From CAWCKS01 sp963763485 (GTDB lineage Bacteria; Pseudomonadota; Alphaproteobacteria; Rhizobiales; Xanthobacteraceae), in assembly GCA_963763485.1 (NCBI GenBank), contig CAVXOW010000001.1, positions 124,001-188,000 on the forward strand: a stretch of DNA of 64,000 bases, in the 5' to 3' direction. Numbering within the stretch: the stretch's first letter is position 1; the number at the start of each line of letters is the position of its first letter. The position numbers and the translations under genes were made by a program. The notes beneath the pieces were generated by a model. The model saw only the letters and a program-made list of their open reading frames with translations. It ran no database searches and had not been told where the DNA came from. Positions 1 to 12,763 of this stretch are shown here, piece by piece.

Positions 1-1
1 C

Positions 2-562
2 GGCGGTATTCTCGACGCCAACGCCTGCGAAAAAGGCGCGCACTTCATCGCGCTGTGCGACGCCTTCGGGCTGCCGCTGATCTCGCTGATCGACGTGCCC
101 GGCTTCTACATCGGCTCGGCGGCGGAGCGCACCACACTTGGACGGCGCAGCGCAAAACTGATCTTCGAGTGGGGTCACGCCAGCGTTCCCCGTGTCTCGG
201 TCGTCATCCGCAAGGGCTTTGGCCTCGGCTATTTCGCCATGAATGGCGGCCGTGCGTTCGACGCCGACGCATGCTTTGCGTGGCCGTCGGCGCAGATTTG
301 CGCGATGTCGATCGAAGGCGCGATCGATGTCGCCTTCCGCAAGGCGTACATGTCCGCGCCCGACCCGGTAGCGCGCCGGCAAGAGATGATCGAGGAGACG
401 CGCGCCCAGACCGCCTCGATCCAGGCCGCCGAAGGCTTTGGCGTCGACGACGTGATTGATCCCCGCACAACGCGGCGCAGGATCATCGAGGTTCTGGATC
501 AGGCGCCGCCGCGGCGCGAGCACGACCACCCGCCGAAATTCCGGTCGATCGCGCCGATCTAG
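2..562 (+). CDS. Carboxyltransferase subunit of an acyl-CoA carboxylase, C-terminal part
   Basis: The reading frame is open from the first bases of the window, so the N-terminus lies upstream. The visible part, about 186 residues, has the carboxyltransferase core: a CDAFGLPLISLIDVPGF stretch followed by a glycine-rich turn and KGFGLGYFAMNGG. These are typical of the carboxyl-transferase domain of propionyl-, methylcrotonyl- or acetyl-CoA carboxylase beta chains, which move the carboxyl group from carboxybiotin to an acyl-CoA. The family is clear. The exact acyl-CoA substrate cannot be decided, and no biotin carboxylase gene is visible next to it. It ends at a TAG, followed by a long non-coding gap before dnaB. 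Confidence 0.85.
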   Translation, partial: GGILDANACEKGAHFIALCDAFGLPLISLIDVPGFYIGSAAERTTLGRRSAKLIFEWGHASVPRVSVVIRKGFGLGYFAMNGGRAFDADACFAWPSAQICAMSIEGAIDVAFRKAYMSAPDPVARRQEMIEETRAQTASIQAAEGFGVDDVIDPRTTRRRIIEVLDQAPPRREHDHPPKFRSIAPI

Positions 563-1102
563 ATTTTTTGTGGTCAAATTCTCAGGACTTGACGCGCTCG
601 CGCGACGACGGCTGCGCCTCGTCAAGATCAGGCGCTAGCGGAATCCGCGCCAGCGGCTTCGGCTGGCGCAAGTGCGCGGCAAAACGATCGCGCAAAGTCG
701 CATCGATCGGGCTGCAAGCGCCGCGGCGCGTGATCGCGTCCATGGCCCGGACCAGCCTGGCCAGCCATTGGCTTGTCTGCCGCATGTCAGTGCTGCTGAC
801 CCGTCGCATGCAAAGCGCCCTCGAAACGCGTGTCCCCACAACGCGACCTTGAACGTGACAGTTCCCGCCAAAGCCGACGCTCTTGTGGCGTTCTTGCAGC
901 AAAAAAGGTTCAACCGTGGCAGTGGACCGGGGCCGATGGTCGCGGCGTTGCCGCGAGTTCAAGCGCTGACAGATTTCGGCGGAGGAATGTGGAAGAGCGG
1001 GGACAATCGATTCGCTGGTCAGCATCCAGCTTGGCCCACACCCTGTTGAGGTGCTTGATGCACGCCCCTATGCGAGCCCCGACATTTCGCTAAACAACCC
1101 TG
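563..1102. other. Intergenic region before dnaB, no supported gene
   Basis: About 540 bases separate the carboxyltransferase stop from dnaB. Overlapping open frames exist on both strands, the longest about 147 codons on the minus strand. None has a recognisable domain, a convincing ribosome binding site or a composition that sets it apart, so none is called. The dnaB promoter is probably in the 3' part. Confidence 0.4.
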
Positions 1103-2602
<1,500 letters not shown>

Positions 2603-2681
2603 GACCCCGTCACGGGTTGACCCTCGGTTCCCGCGGCGTAAGGTGCCGGCGATTTCTTAAATTGCCGCTCAATGCAGGGCC

Positions 2682-3863
2682 ATGAACCAGCCGCCCGACC
2701 AAATGACAGCCGCGCCCGCGCCGGAGCTCGACGCAGCTGCGCAGGAACAGCTGAAGCATCCGGAAGCGACCGGAATCCTCACGATCGACCTCGACGCCAT
2801 CGTCGCCAACTGGCGGCTGTTGTCGAGCCGTGGCGTGCCGGCCGAGTGTGCCGCCGTGGTCAAGGCCGACGCCTATGGCTGCGGCATCGAGCCGGTCACC
2901 CGCGCGCTCGCCCTTGCGGGCTGCAAAACGTTCTTCGTCGCAACGCTCGAGGAGGCGCGCGCTGCGCGCAAGGCGGCGCCGACCGCGGCAATCTATGTGC
3001 TCGACGGTTTCTTCTCCCACACTGGCCGCACTTACGTCGATCTCGAATGCCGCCCGGTGATTGGCGACATGGGCGAGCTTGCCGAGTGGGACGCATTCTG
3101 CCGCCACCGCGGCGTCAATCACGGCGCAGCGCTCCACATCGATACCGGCATGAACCGACTTGGCTTGAGTGTCGCAGAAGCACAGGCGCTGATCCCGCGC
3201 GTCGAACAGGGTAATCACGGCTTCACGCTGGTGATGAGCCATCTCGTCAGCGCCGAGTTGCTCGACAATCCGCTGAACGGTAGGCAACTCGGTGCGTTCA
3301 GAGAGATCGCCCGCCATTTCACCGGCATCTCGGCGTCGCTGTCGAACTCGTCGGGTATCTTCCTTGGTCCAACCTTCCTGTTCGACGTGGTGCGGCCGGG
3401 AGCAGCACTCTACGGGCTCAACCCGACGCCCGAGGCAGACAACCCGATGCAACAGGTGATCGATCTCAAGGCGCGCATCGTGCAGGTGCGCGACATCGAG
3501 CGCGGCGAGCATGTCGGCTACGGCGCGACCTGGACGGCGCGACGCCCGACGAAAATCGCCGTCATCGCCGCCGGCTATGCCGACGGCTATCTCCGCTCCG
3601 CTGGCGGCGTTGACGGCATGCGCACCGCCGAAATCATCGTCAACCGCAAGCGCTGCCCGATCGCCGGACGCATCTCGATGGACCTGATGGCGGTCGACGT
3701 CACCGACCTGCCGAAGCCGCCGCGCCGCGGCGATTTCGCCACCCTGATCGGCGGCGGCATCACGGTCGATGAGCTGGCCAGGCACTTCGGCACCGTCGGC
3801 TACGAGGTGTTGACCAGCCTCGGCTCGCGCTACGCCCGCGTCTACAAGGGTGTGGCGGGGTAG
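2682..3863 (+). CDS. alr: Alanine racemase
   Basis: This PLP enzyme interconverts L- and D-alanine for peptidoglycan synthesis in the cytoplasm. The protein has 393 residues. The PLP lysine is Lys61 in VVKADAYGCG, and the second catalytic base is Tyr280 in HVGYGATW. The substrate and cofactor motifs HIDTGMNRLG and RISMDLMAVDV are also present. The chosen start lies 79 bases after dnaB. About 25 residues precede the usual family N-terminus, so a slightly later start cannot be excluded. Confidence 0.96.
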   Translation: MNQPPDQMTAAPAPELDAAAQEQLKHPEATGILTIDLDAIVANWRLLSSRGVPAECAAVVKADAYGCGIEPVTRALALAGCKTFFVATLEEARAARKAAPTAAIYVLDGFFSHTGRTYVDLECRPVIGDMGELAEWDAFCRHRGVNHGAALHIDTGMNRLGLSVAEAQALIPRVEQGNHGFTLVMSHLVSAELLDNPLNGRQLGAFREIARHFTGISASLSNSSGIFLGPTFLFDVVRPGAALYGLNPTPEADNPMQQVIDLKARIVQVRDIERGEHVGYGATWTARRPTKIAVIAAGYADGYLRSAGGVDGMRTAEIIVNRKRCPIAGRISMDLMAVDVTDLPKPPRRGDFATLIGGGITVDELARHFGTVGYEVLTSLGSRYARVYKGVAG

Positions 3864-3904
3864 GATCGTTGCACGTTCGCCAGAGACATCGCGGCGCGCT
3901 GGAC

Positions 3905-4043
3905 AGGCTCCCTCGCCCGCCTCAGCGGGGAGAGGGTTGGGGTGAGGGGCCCTATCCACGAACGCTGCGCTACTTGTCTTGCTCATTGCCTTGCCCCTCA
4001 GGTCGGATTGCTGCGCAATCCGACCTTTCCCCGCATTGCGGGG
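3905..4043. repeat. Intergenic palindromic repeat cluster
   Basis: The gap between alr and the first TauE/SafE gene contains nested palindromes. An 11-bp perfect inverted repeat (4000-4010 with 4016-4026, 5-base loop) is followed by a GC-rich hairpin at 4029-4043. Upstream, around 3915-3945, a related GCGGGGAGAGGG-type motif occurs. Such stem-loops are common between genes in Bradyrhizobium and could act as transcript 3' ends. The family assignment is from memory, not a search. Confidence 0.55.
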
Positions 4044-4106
4044 AGAGGTTCGCTCGTAGCCATACGCAGCCGATTGCCAAATTCGCTTTGTGAAATCTCA
4101 TACTAG

Positions 4107-4862
4107 ATGCTCGCCTCCTTCACGCTTCCCACCCTTGCGATCGCCATCCTCGGCGCGCTGCTGGCCGGCTTCACGAACGGCTTCGCTGGCTTTGGCACCG
4201 CGCTGGTTGCGTCCGGCATCTGGCTCTATGTGCTCCCGGCGCCGATGGTGCCTCCGCTCGCAGTGCTGCTGTCCGTTGCCGGACAGGTCGTCAGCCTCAC
4301 GACAGTCCGGCACGCCTTCGACTGGCGGCAAACACTGCCCTATCTCGCCGGCGCTCTTGTTGGCGTGCCGCTTGGCATCGGCGCTCTTGCCGCGGCGTCT
4401 CCCCTGGTCATCAAGCTCGCCGTCGGCTCATTTCTGATCGCCTATTCGCTCTACCAGCTGCTCCAGCGCAGGAGTTTTGCGATCGGCCAGTGGGGTGGCA
4501 AACTCGCCGATGGCGTCATCGGACTTGGCGGCGGCGTGCTCGGCGGCTTCGCGGGATTATCCGGTCCGCTGCCGTTGATCTGGCTGCAGCTGCGCGGCGG
4601 CCCAAGCGACAGGCAACGCGCCACCTACCAGCCGTTCAACCTCGTCGTGCTGGCGATGGCCAGTGTCGGGATGGCGCTCAGCAGACAAGTGACCATACCC
4701 GTGCTGACGATGGCGCTGATCTGCTTTCCCGCAACGTTCATAGGCGCGCTGCTCGGCGCGCGCGCCTACGTGCGCGTTTCGCCGCAAACGTTTCAGCGCG
4801 TCGTGCTAGGCCTGCTCCTGGTTTCAGGCTGCGTGTTGCTGGCGTCGAGCCTCGGTGGTTGA
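4107..4862 (+). CDS. TauE/SafE (TSUP) family permease
   Basis: This 251-residue integral membrane protein has about eight hydrophobic segments and two glycine-rich half repeats (an early GFTNGFAGFGTALVASG and a mid-protein GLGGGVLGGFAGLSGPLP). These mark the TauE/SafE sulfite-exporter/TSUP family. Family members move sulfur-containing anions or small organic acids across the inner membrane, and the substrate here is unknown. A second TSUP gene follows 30 bases downstream, so the two probably form one transcription unit. Confidence 0.85.
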   Translation: MLASFTLPTLAIAILGALLAGFTNGFAGFGTALVASGIWLYVLPAPMVPPLAVLLSVAGQVVSLTTVRHAFDWRQTLPYLAGALVGVPLGIGALAAASPLVIKLAVGSFLIAYSLYQLLQRRSFAIGQWGGKLADGVIGLGGGVLGGFAGLSGPLPLIWLQLRGGPSDRQRATYQPFNLVVLAMASVGMALSRQVTIPVLTMALICFPATFIGALLGARAYVRVSPQTFQRVVLGLLLVSGCVLLASSLGG

Positions 4863-4892
4863 ACAGGCCCGTGGCATCCCGGAGAGCTCTTC

Positions 4893-5621
4893 TTGACCTA
4901 TCTCTTCATCTGCATGGTTGGTCTCGTCGCCGGCACGATAAGCGGGATCGTCGGGACGGGATCGTCGATCATGCTGGTGCCGGTCCTCGTCTTTGCCTTC
5001 GGCCCGAAGCAGGCAGTCCCGATCATGGCGGTGGCCGCCGTCATGGCGAACGTCTCGCGCGTGCTGGCGTGGTGGCGCGAGGTCGACTGGCGCGCCTGCG
5101 CTGCCTATGCGCTACCCGGCATTCCGGCAGCCGCGCTCGGCGCGCGGACATTGCTCGTGCTGCCTGCGCGCGCTGTCGATATCGCGATCGGCTCGTTTCT
5201 CATCGCGATGGTGCCGGTGCGGCATTGGCTCGCCCGTCATGACTTGAAGATTTACCCGTGGCAGCTCGCAACCGGGGGCGCCGTGATCGGCTATCTCACC
5301 GGAATCGTGGTTTCGACCGGGCCTTTGAGCGTACCGTTGTTCCTGTTCTATGGCCTCACCAAGGGCGCGTTCCTCGCCACTGAAGCGGCAAGCTCGCTCG
5401 GGCTGTATTTGAGCAAGTCGGCGACGTTCCAGCGGTTCGGCGCGCTCGACGCCGACGTCGCGCTCAAGGGCGTGATCACCGGCAGTTCGCTGATGTCCGG
5501 CGCCTTTATCGCGAAGCGCTTCGTGCTGACGCTCAAGGCGGACGTGTTTCGCCTGATCATGGACGGCATCATGCTTGTCGCAGGGCTTTCCATGCTTTGG
5601 AACGCGGCTCGCGCGAGTTGA
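4893..5621 (+). CDS. TauE/SafE (TSUP) family permease, second copy
   Basis: This 242-residue membrane protein belongs to the same TSUP family as its upstream neighbour, with the N-terminal half repeat GLVAGTISGIVGTGSSIMLVP. The start is a TTG at 4893, chosen because GGAGAG (4881-4886) lies just upstream. The pair may form a heteromeric transporter or two related permeases. The substrate cannot be read from the sequence. The solute-binding protein further downstream is of a different transporter class. Confidence 0.83.
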   Translation: MTYLFICMVGLVAGTISGIVGTGSSIMLVPVLVFAFGPKQAVPIMAVAAVMANVSRVLAWWREVDWRACAAYALPGIPAAALGARTLLVLPARAVDIAIGSFLIAMVPVRHWLARHDLKIYPWQLATGGAVIGYLTGIVVSTGPLSVPLFLFYGLTKGAFLATEAASSLGLYLSKSATFQRFGALDADVALKGVITGSSLMSGAFIAKRFVLTLKADVFRLIMDGIMLVAGLSMLWNAARAS

Positions 5622-5828
5622 CCGATGAGCATTGGCTGACGGGCGTCGATCTGCCAATCGCCCGCGCTCACCCCGCACAATTTGCGTGCATCAAAAATTC
5701 CGCGAATTGGTGCCATTCCGTTTCGAGGGTTGTGGCGTGGGCGCATTTTCGACAATCCGGGCGTCTCGATATCGCAGCGGCCAATGGCGCTCGCCGCGTT
5801 CGAGTGAAACTTGAAAAGGAAAAAGAAA

Positions 5829-7058
5829 ATGCTCTTCAGCGTGCCGAGAGGCCTGGTCGCACTTGCAATCGCGACCACAGCGCTTTCGTTGACGACAACT
5901 GCCTCGTTTGCGGAAAAGAAGTACGATACCGGTGCAAGCGACACCGAAATCAAGGTCGGCAATATCATGCCGTATTCGGGTCCCGCCTCCGCTTATGGCG
6001 TGATCGGCAAGACCGAAGCCGCGTACTTCAAGATGATCAACGAGCAAGGCGGCATCAATGGCCGCAAGATCAACTACATTTCCTACGACGACGCCTATTC
6101 ACCGCCGAAGACGGTCGAGCAGGCGCGCAAGCTCGTCGAAGGCGACGAGGTGCTGTTGATCTTCAATCCGCTCGGCACCGCCGGAAACACCGCCATCCAG
6201 AAGTACATGAACAGCCACAAGGTGCCGCAGCTGTTCGTTTCGACGGGTGCGGCGAAGTTCGACGATCCGCAACACTTCCCGTGGACGATGGGTTGGGGTC
6301 CGAACTACCAGAGCGAGGCGCGCACCTACGCCAAGTACATTCTCGAAACATATCCCGGCAAGACGATCGGCATCCTCTACCAGAACGACGATTTCGGCAA
6401 AGACTACCTGACCGGGATTCACCAGATCCTCGGCGAGCAGGCGTCCAAGCTGATCGTGTCCGAGGTGTCCTATGAGACCAGCGTGCCGACCGTCGATTCC
6501 CAGGTCGTGCAGATCAAGGCGGCCAATCCAGACATCTTCATCAACGTCGCGACGCCGAAATTTGCGGCACAGGCGATCAAGAAGATCGGCGAGCTCGGCT
6601 GGCACCCGATCCACTTCCTGTCGAACGTCTCGGCGTCGGTCGGCGGCGTGCTGAAGCCGGCGGGCCTCGAGAATTCAAAAGACCTGATCAGCGACGCCTA
6701 CATGAAGGATCCGACCGATCCGCAGTGGAAGGATGACGCCGAGATGAACGAGTGGCGGGCCTTCATGGACAAGTACTATCCGGATGGCGACAAAACCGAC
6801 GGCGCGACCGTGTTCGGTTTTGGCGCGGCCGCAGGCCTGGTCCAGGTGCTGAAGCAATGCGGCGATGACCTGACTCGCGAGAACGTGATGAAGCAGGCCG
6901 CCAATCTCGACGTCAGGATCGGCATCTACTTGCCGGGCTCGCGCATCAAGACCTCGCCGACCGACTTTGCGCCGATCGAGCAGACGCAGCTGATGAAATT
7001 CACCGGCGAACGCTGGGAGCTGTTCGGCAAGCTGATCAACTCGCACGTCGAGCGATAA
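5829..7058 (+). CDS. Periplasmic branched-chain amino acid-type ABC solute-binding protein
   Basis: A signal peptide of about 25 residues ending near ASFA precedes a mature Leu/Ile/Val-binding-type fold (IKVGNIMPYSGPASAYG near the N-terminus). The protein has about 409 residues. The ATG at 5829 is preferred over an in-frame TTG at 5811 because AAGGA sits about 10 bases upstream of it. No permease or ATPase genes adjoin it, so it is an orphan binding protein that may use a transporter encoded elsewhere. The ligand could be an amino acid, an amide or an aromatic acid. Confidence 0.88.
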   Translation: MLFSVPRGLVALAIATTALSLTTTASFAEKKYDTGASDTEIKVGNIMPYSGPASAYGVIGKTEAAYFKMINEQGGINGRKINYISYDDAYSPPKTVEQARKLVEGDEVLLIFNPLGTAGNTAIQKYMNSHKVPQLFVSTGAAKFDDPQHFPWTMGWGPNYQSEARTYAKYILETYPGKTIGILYQNDDFGKDYLTGIHQILGEQASKLIVSEVSYETSVPTVDSQVVQIKAANPDIFINVATPKFAAQAIKKIGELGWHPIHFLSNVSASVGGVLKPAGLENSKDLISDAYMKDPTDPQWKDDAEMNEWRAFMDKYYPDGDKTDGATVFGFGAAAGLVQVLKQCGDDLTRENVMKQAANLDVRIGIYLPGSRIKTSPTDFAPIEQTQLMKFTGERWELFGKLINSHVER

Positions 7059-7248
7059 ACGCTAACTGCGGGGGCGAGCAACGTCGTTTCGCCCCCGCGG
7101 ATTGCGGGCTTCGGCCTGGGGCCCGATCGAACGCGCCCGACAAACGGGCTGAATAACACAGCGAATGCTGTTTTCGCGTGGGCTGGCGCAAGCCCATCCG
7201 TGCTATGGATCGCCGACGCAACGTACTCAGCGATTCCTCTCCCAAGCA

Positions 7249-8650
<1,402 letters not shown>

Positions 8651-8681
8651 ACGCACGCACCGCCGTTGAGCTTGCCCCCGA

Positions 8682-10205
8682 CTAGGCTGCAGCGGCGCGT
8701 TCCAATTCGACTTCGGCCTTCAGACTTGGAACGTCACGATAGATCGTGGCAACCGCGAGCGTGCGTCCCTGGTGTCGGTATTCGAGCAGACAGTCTTTGT
8801 CCGCAATGCTGCCGTCGATTTTGATCTCGTCCCATTTCTCGGCGTGGCCGACGTAGTTGATGGGCACGTCGTAATGCTGGCTCCAGAAGAACGGCACCGC
8901 ATCGAAGCGTTCGCGCTGTCCAAGCATGTTGCGCGCTGCGGTCTGTCCCTGGCGCTCGGCGACCACCCAATGCTCGACACGAATGCTGGCGCCTGAGTGC
9001 GGGTCGGGCCAGCGCGCGATATCGCCAGCGGCAAAGATGCCCGGCGCGCTGGTCTCGAGATAGGCGTTGACGGTCACGCCGCGTTCGATGGCGAGCCCGG
9101 CTTGCTCGGCGAGCGCGAGCTGCGGGCGGACGCCGATGCCCACCACGATCATATCCGCGTCGAGCAAGGAGCCGCTCTTGAGGAGAGCCCGCTTGCCGTC
9201 GATCTGCGCCACCGTGTCTTCAAGATGGAAGACTACGCCATGGTGCTCATGCAGCGAACGCACGAAATCGCCCATCTCGGGCCCGAGCACCCGCTCCATG
9301 GGCCGTCGGTCCGGCGCCACTACATGAACTTCGAGCCCCCGCGCCCGCAACGATGCGGCGGCCTCGAGTCCAATGAAGCTCGCGCCTATGACGAGCGCAC
9401 GCTTCGCCTTGACCGCATTCGCAACGATCGCCTGGCTGTCGGCAAATGTGCGCAACGTATGGACATGAGACTGGCCCGCGCCGGGGATCTCCAGACGCAC
9501 CGGCTCGGCACCCGTCGCAAGCAAGAGCCGATCGAACGGCACGGTGTCACCCGTTGCCAGTACGACGCGACGCCCTCTCGGATCAATCGAGGTCACACGG
9601 CTCTTGAGCCTGAGGTCGATACCGCTTTCCGAATAAAAGTTGTCGGGACGAAGCGGAACCCAATCCTCCGGCGCGCTGCCGGCCAGATAATCCTTGGACA
9701 GGTTCGGACGATCGACGGGCGCGGCACCATCGTCGCTGACCATCGTGATCGCGCCGGAAAACCCCTCGCGCCTGAGCATCTCGGCGGCGGCAAAGCCGGC
9801 CGCACCGCCACCGACGATCACAATCTTGTCCGGCGCTCCGCTCGCGGGTTTCGGCGTCGCCTTTGGCGCGTCGCGCTTCCGGCGCACGACAATGTTGTCC
9901 TGCTCATGTTCGACCAGCCAGGTGGCGAGCGCGTTGAACGCCGGCGCACGGATGGCTTCGCCCGTCCTCAGGCTGAAGCACGCGTGGTGCCAGGGACAGC
10001 GAACCGTCTCGCCGACAACCAGGCCGTCAGCCAGTGGGGCGTGGTAGTGGCTGCAAAGCGCATCGATCGCGACCACGTCGGAACCGAGTTGCACCAGCAA
10101 CACCGGATCGTCGCCGACATGACCCAACAGCTTGCCGTCGACGAAATCCTTCGTGGAAACACCCTTCGTGAGATCGGGACCGCCTGGTTTGTTGTCGTCT
10201 GTCAT
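8682..10205 (-). CDS. Rieske-fused FAD/NAD(P)-dependent ferredoxin reductase (AIF-like)
   Basis: This 507-residue protein has an N-terminal Rieske [2Fe-2S] domain (residues 10-105) with ligands Cys51-x-His53 and Cys70-x2-His73. A pyridine nucleotide-disulfide oxidoreductase domain follows, with IVGGGAAGFAAAE for FAD and VIGASFIGLEAA for NAD(P)H, then a C-terminal reductase domain. This architecture matches AIFM3-like and ferredoxin/rubredoxin reductases that supply electrons to oxygenases. The start at 10205 is chosen over upstream in-frame codons because AAAGGA lies about 8 bases before it. No oxygenase gene adjoins it, so the partner is unknown. Confidence 0.88.
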   Translation of the reverse strand: MTDDNKPGGPDLTKGVSTKDFVDGKLLGHVGDDPVLLVQLGSDVVAIDALCSHYHAPLADGLVVGETVRCPWHHACFSLRTGEAIRAPAFNALATWLVEHEQDNIVVRRKRDAPKATPKPASGAPDKIVIVGGGAAGFAAAEMLRREGFSGAITMVSDDGAAPVDRPNLSKDYLAGSAPEDWVPLRPDNFYSESGIDLRLKSRVTSIDPRGRRVVLATGDTVPFDRLLLATGAEPVRLEIPGAGQSHVHTLRTFADSQAIVANAVKAKRALVIGASFIGLEAAASLRARGLEVHVVAPDRRPMERVLGPEMGDFVRSLHEHHGVVFHLEDTVAQIDGKRALLKSGSLLDADMIVVGIGVRPQLALAEQAGLAIERGVTVNAYLETSAPGIFAAGDIARWPDPHSGASIRVEHWVVAERQGQTAARNMLGQRERFDAVPFFWSQHYDVPINYVGHAEKWDEIKIDGSIADKDCLLEYRHQGRTLAVATIYRDVPSLKAEVELERAAAA

Positions 10206-10537
10206 TGTGCGTCCTTTCGAAGTGTATCCGCGCCGGCGCTGCTTCATGGACGGTTCGAACCAGAAAAGGTTCCGGGCGTCGCGCCTATCGGCCTTGGACC
10301 GCCGAGGTCTGCGCAAAAGCCGCTGGAAAGCGCGAGAATCTCATGCATTTTCGCCGCCTGGACGGGTGACGGCGGCGTTTCCCGTCGCTATACAGGCCGC
10401 GCCACACACCAAGCTTTAATGCATGGAAACCATGATAGGCGACCTTGCGGGACCGGCCGCTGCTCCGTCATTTGGGGCAGCACGCGGCGGAGCGATTCGC
10501 CCCGAAAAGCCGGCGAATAAGCGGACCTGACGCGCGG

Positions 10538-11191
10538 ATGCCAATTACCCTCCTCGACATCATCGTGCTGGCCGTGATGCTGCTGTCGGGTCTGCTCGCC
10601 ATGATCCGCGGCTTTATGCGTGAGATCCTGTCGATCGCGGCCTGGGGCGCGGCGGCGCTCGCCACCCTCTATGCCTTCCCAAGGCTGCTGCCGACCGCCA
10701 AAACCTATTTCAACAACGAGACGATCGCGATGGTCGCCGTGGTCGCCGGCGTCTTTCTGGGCACCCTGCTCGTCGCCACCATCATCACCTCGCGGATCTC
10801 CGACATGGTGCTGGATTCGCGGATCGGTGCGCTGGACCGGACGCTCGGGTTTCTGTTCGGGCTCGGTCGCGGGCTCTTGATCGTGGTGGTCGCCTTCCTG
10901 TTCTTCACCTGGCTGGTTCCCGACAAGCAGCAGCCCGACTGGGTGCGCTCGGCCAAGTCCTTGAGTGTGCTGCAATCGAGCGGTGCCTGGCTGCAATCGC
11001 TATTGCCTGACGATCCCGAGAGCACCATTTTGAAGAGGTTCAAGAAAAACAAGCCCGACGACGAGCAGACCGACGCTGCACCTGACCTCCGCAGCACGGC
11101 GAGATCAACCAGTTCCGACGGCGGCTATGGCAAGGGCGAGCGTGACGGCCTTCGCAAGCTGATCGAAGGCAAAGCGGTCGCTGGACGGTGA
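10538..11191 (+). CDS. cvpA: CvpA family inner-membrane protein
   Basis: This 217-residue protein has four predicted membrane segments in its first 140 residues (TLLDIIVLAVMLLSGLLAMI onward) and a charged, disordered C-terminal tail. It is similar to CvpA, a conserved protein upstream of purF that is linked to colicin V production and envelope homeostasis. It precedes purF by 70 bases on the same strand, the classic cvpA-purF arrangement, which supports the name. The molecular function of the family is not settled. Confidence 0.88.
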   Translation: MPITLLDIIVLAVMLLSGLLAMIRGFMREILSIAAWGAAALATLYAFPRLLPTAKTYFNNETIAMVAVVAGVFLGTLLVATIITSRISDMVLDSRIGALDRTLGFLFGLGRGLLIVVVAFLFFTWLVPDKQQPDWVRSAKSLSVLQSSGAWLQSLLPDDPESTILKRFKKNKPDDEQTDAAPDLRSTARSTSSDGGYGKGERDGLRKLIEGKAVAGR

Positions 11192-11261
11192 GTTCGTCGG
11201 ACCGGCGGCGTAAGAAACGTAAGCTAGCGAGTGCGGTGACAACGGAACGAAAGGCGCAGAG

Positions 11262-12746
11262 ATGACCGATTCTTCCCCCACCGCTTCGAGCGGAGACGAC
11301 TTCGACCTTGACGGCGACCGGCTCCGCGAGGAGTGCGGCGTCTTCGGCATCTACGGCCACCCAAATGCCGCCGCGATCACAGCGCTCGGCCTGCACGCCC
11401 TGCAGCATCGCGGCCAGGAAGCCGCCGGCATCGTCTCCTTCGACGGCACCAGGTTCCATTCCGAGCGCCGGCTTGGCCTCGTCGGTGACGCCTTCTCCCG
11501 CGCCGAGGTGATCGACCGCTTGCCCGGCTCGACCGCAATCGGCCACGTCCGCTACTCCACCACGGGCGAAACCATCCTGCGCAACGTGCAGCCGCTGTTT
11601 GCCGAACTGAACGCCGGCGGCTTCGCCGTTGGCCACAATGGCAACCTCACCAACGGCCTGTCGCTGCGCCGCCAACTGGTGAACGCGGGCGCGATGATGC
11701 AGTCGACCACCGACACCGAGGTGATCCTGCACCTCGTCGCGCAATCCAAGCGCAACCGCTTCGTCGACCGCTTCGTCGACGCGCTCTGGCAGATCGAGGG
11801 CGCCTACTCGCTGGTGGCGATGACCAACAAGAAGCTGGTCGGCGCGCGCGACCCGCTCGGCATCCGCCCGCTGGTGATCGGCGAGCTCGACGGCAATCCG
11901 ATTCTGGCGTCGGAGACCTGCGCGCTCGACATCATCGGCGCCAAATACGTCCGCGACGTCGAGAACGGCGAGATCGTGGTGTTCGACGAGAACGGCATGC
12001 AGAGCCACAAGCCGTTCCCGCCGATGGCGCCGCGGCCCTGTATCTTCGAATACATCTATTTTTCACGGCCGGATTCGATCGTGGGCGGCCGCTCGGTCTA
12101 TGACGTGCGGAAAGCGATGGGCGCTGAGCTCGCGCGCGAGAGCCACGTTCCCGCCGACGTCGTCGTGCCGGTACCGGACTCCGGCGTGCCGGCTGCAGTC
12201 GGCTACAGCCAGACCGCCGGCATTCCGTTCGAGCTCGGCATCATCCGCAATCACTATGTCGGACGCACCTTCATCCAGCCGACGCAGGCAATCCGCGAGT
12301 CCGGCGTAAAGATGAAGCACTCGGCCAATCGCGCCGCCGTGCAGGGCAAGCGCATCGTCCTGATCGACGACAGTCTTGTGCGCGGCACGACGTCGCGAAA
12401 AATCGTCAAGATGATGCGCGAAGCCGGCGCGCGCGAAGTGCATTTCCGCCTGGCGTCGCCGCCGATCACGCATCCCGACTACTACGGCATCGACACGCCG
12501 GACCGCGACGGCCTCCTGGCCGCGAACCATTCGCTCGAGGAGATGCGAAAACTGATCGGTGCCGACACCTTGGCATTCCTGTCGGTCGACGGCATTTACC
12601 GCGCCATGGGCGAGCCCGGCCGCGATCCGTTGCGGCCGAAATTCACCGACCACTGCTTCACCGGCGATTATCCCACGCCGCTGACCGACCAGAGCCATTC
12701 CGACGAGAAGCCGCGGCAGCTGTCGCTGTTGGCGGAAGCGAGCTGA
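11262..12746 (+). CDS. purF: Amidophosphoribosyltransferase
   Basis: PurF catalyses the first committed step of purine synthesis, making phosphoribosylamine from PRPP and glutamine. The 494-residue protein has a 24-residue propeptide ending before the nucleophile Cys25 in REECGVFGIYGH. The class II glutamine amidotransferase domain follows (residues 25-250), then the phosphoribosyltransferase domain with the PRPP loop IVLIDDSLVRGTTSRKI. A strong terminator follows the stop. Confidence 0.96.
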   Translation: MTDSSPTASSGDDFDLDGDRLREECGVFGIYGHPNAAAITALGLHALQHRGQEAAGIVSFDGTRFHSERRLGLVGDAFSRAEVIDRLPGSTAIGHVRYSTTGETILRNVQPLFAELNAGGFAVGHNGNLTNGLSLRRQLVNAGAMMQSTTDTEVILHLVAQSKRNRFVDRFVDALWQIEGAYSLVAMTNKKLVGARDPLGIRPLVIGELDGNPILASETCALDIIGAKYVRDVENGEIVVFDENGMQSHKPFPPMAPRPCIFEYIYFSRPDSIVGGRSVYDVRKAMGAELARESHVPADVVVPVPDSGVPAAVGYSQTAGIPFELGIIRNHYVGRTFIQPTQAIRESGVKMKHSANRAAVQGKRIVLIDDSLVRGTTSRKIVKMMREAGAREVHFRLASPPITHPDYYGIDTPDRDGLLAANHSLEEMRKLIGADTLAFLSVDGIYRAMGEPGRDPLRPKFTDHCFTGDYPTPLTDQSHSDEKPRQLSLLAEAS

Positions 12747-12763
12747 GGCGGAATGCGGCGGCA

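Noticed and set aside
582..1025. 147-codon minus-strand open frame before dnaB
   Set aside because: No domain, no ribosome binding site and overlapping open frames on the other strand; a chance frame in high-GC DNA is more likely.
2610..3986. 458-codon minus-strand frame opposite alr
   Set aside because: It is the antisense shadow of alr; its composition (Arg/Asp/His/Ala-rich, no hydrophobic core) fits a shadow and alr itself has all catalytic residues.
8997..10520. 507-codon plus-strand frame opposite the ferredoxin reductase
   Set aside because: Antisense shadow; the minus-strand protein has intact Rieske, FAD and NAD motifs.
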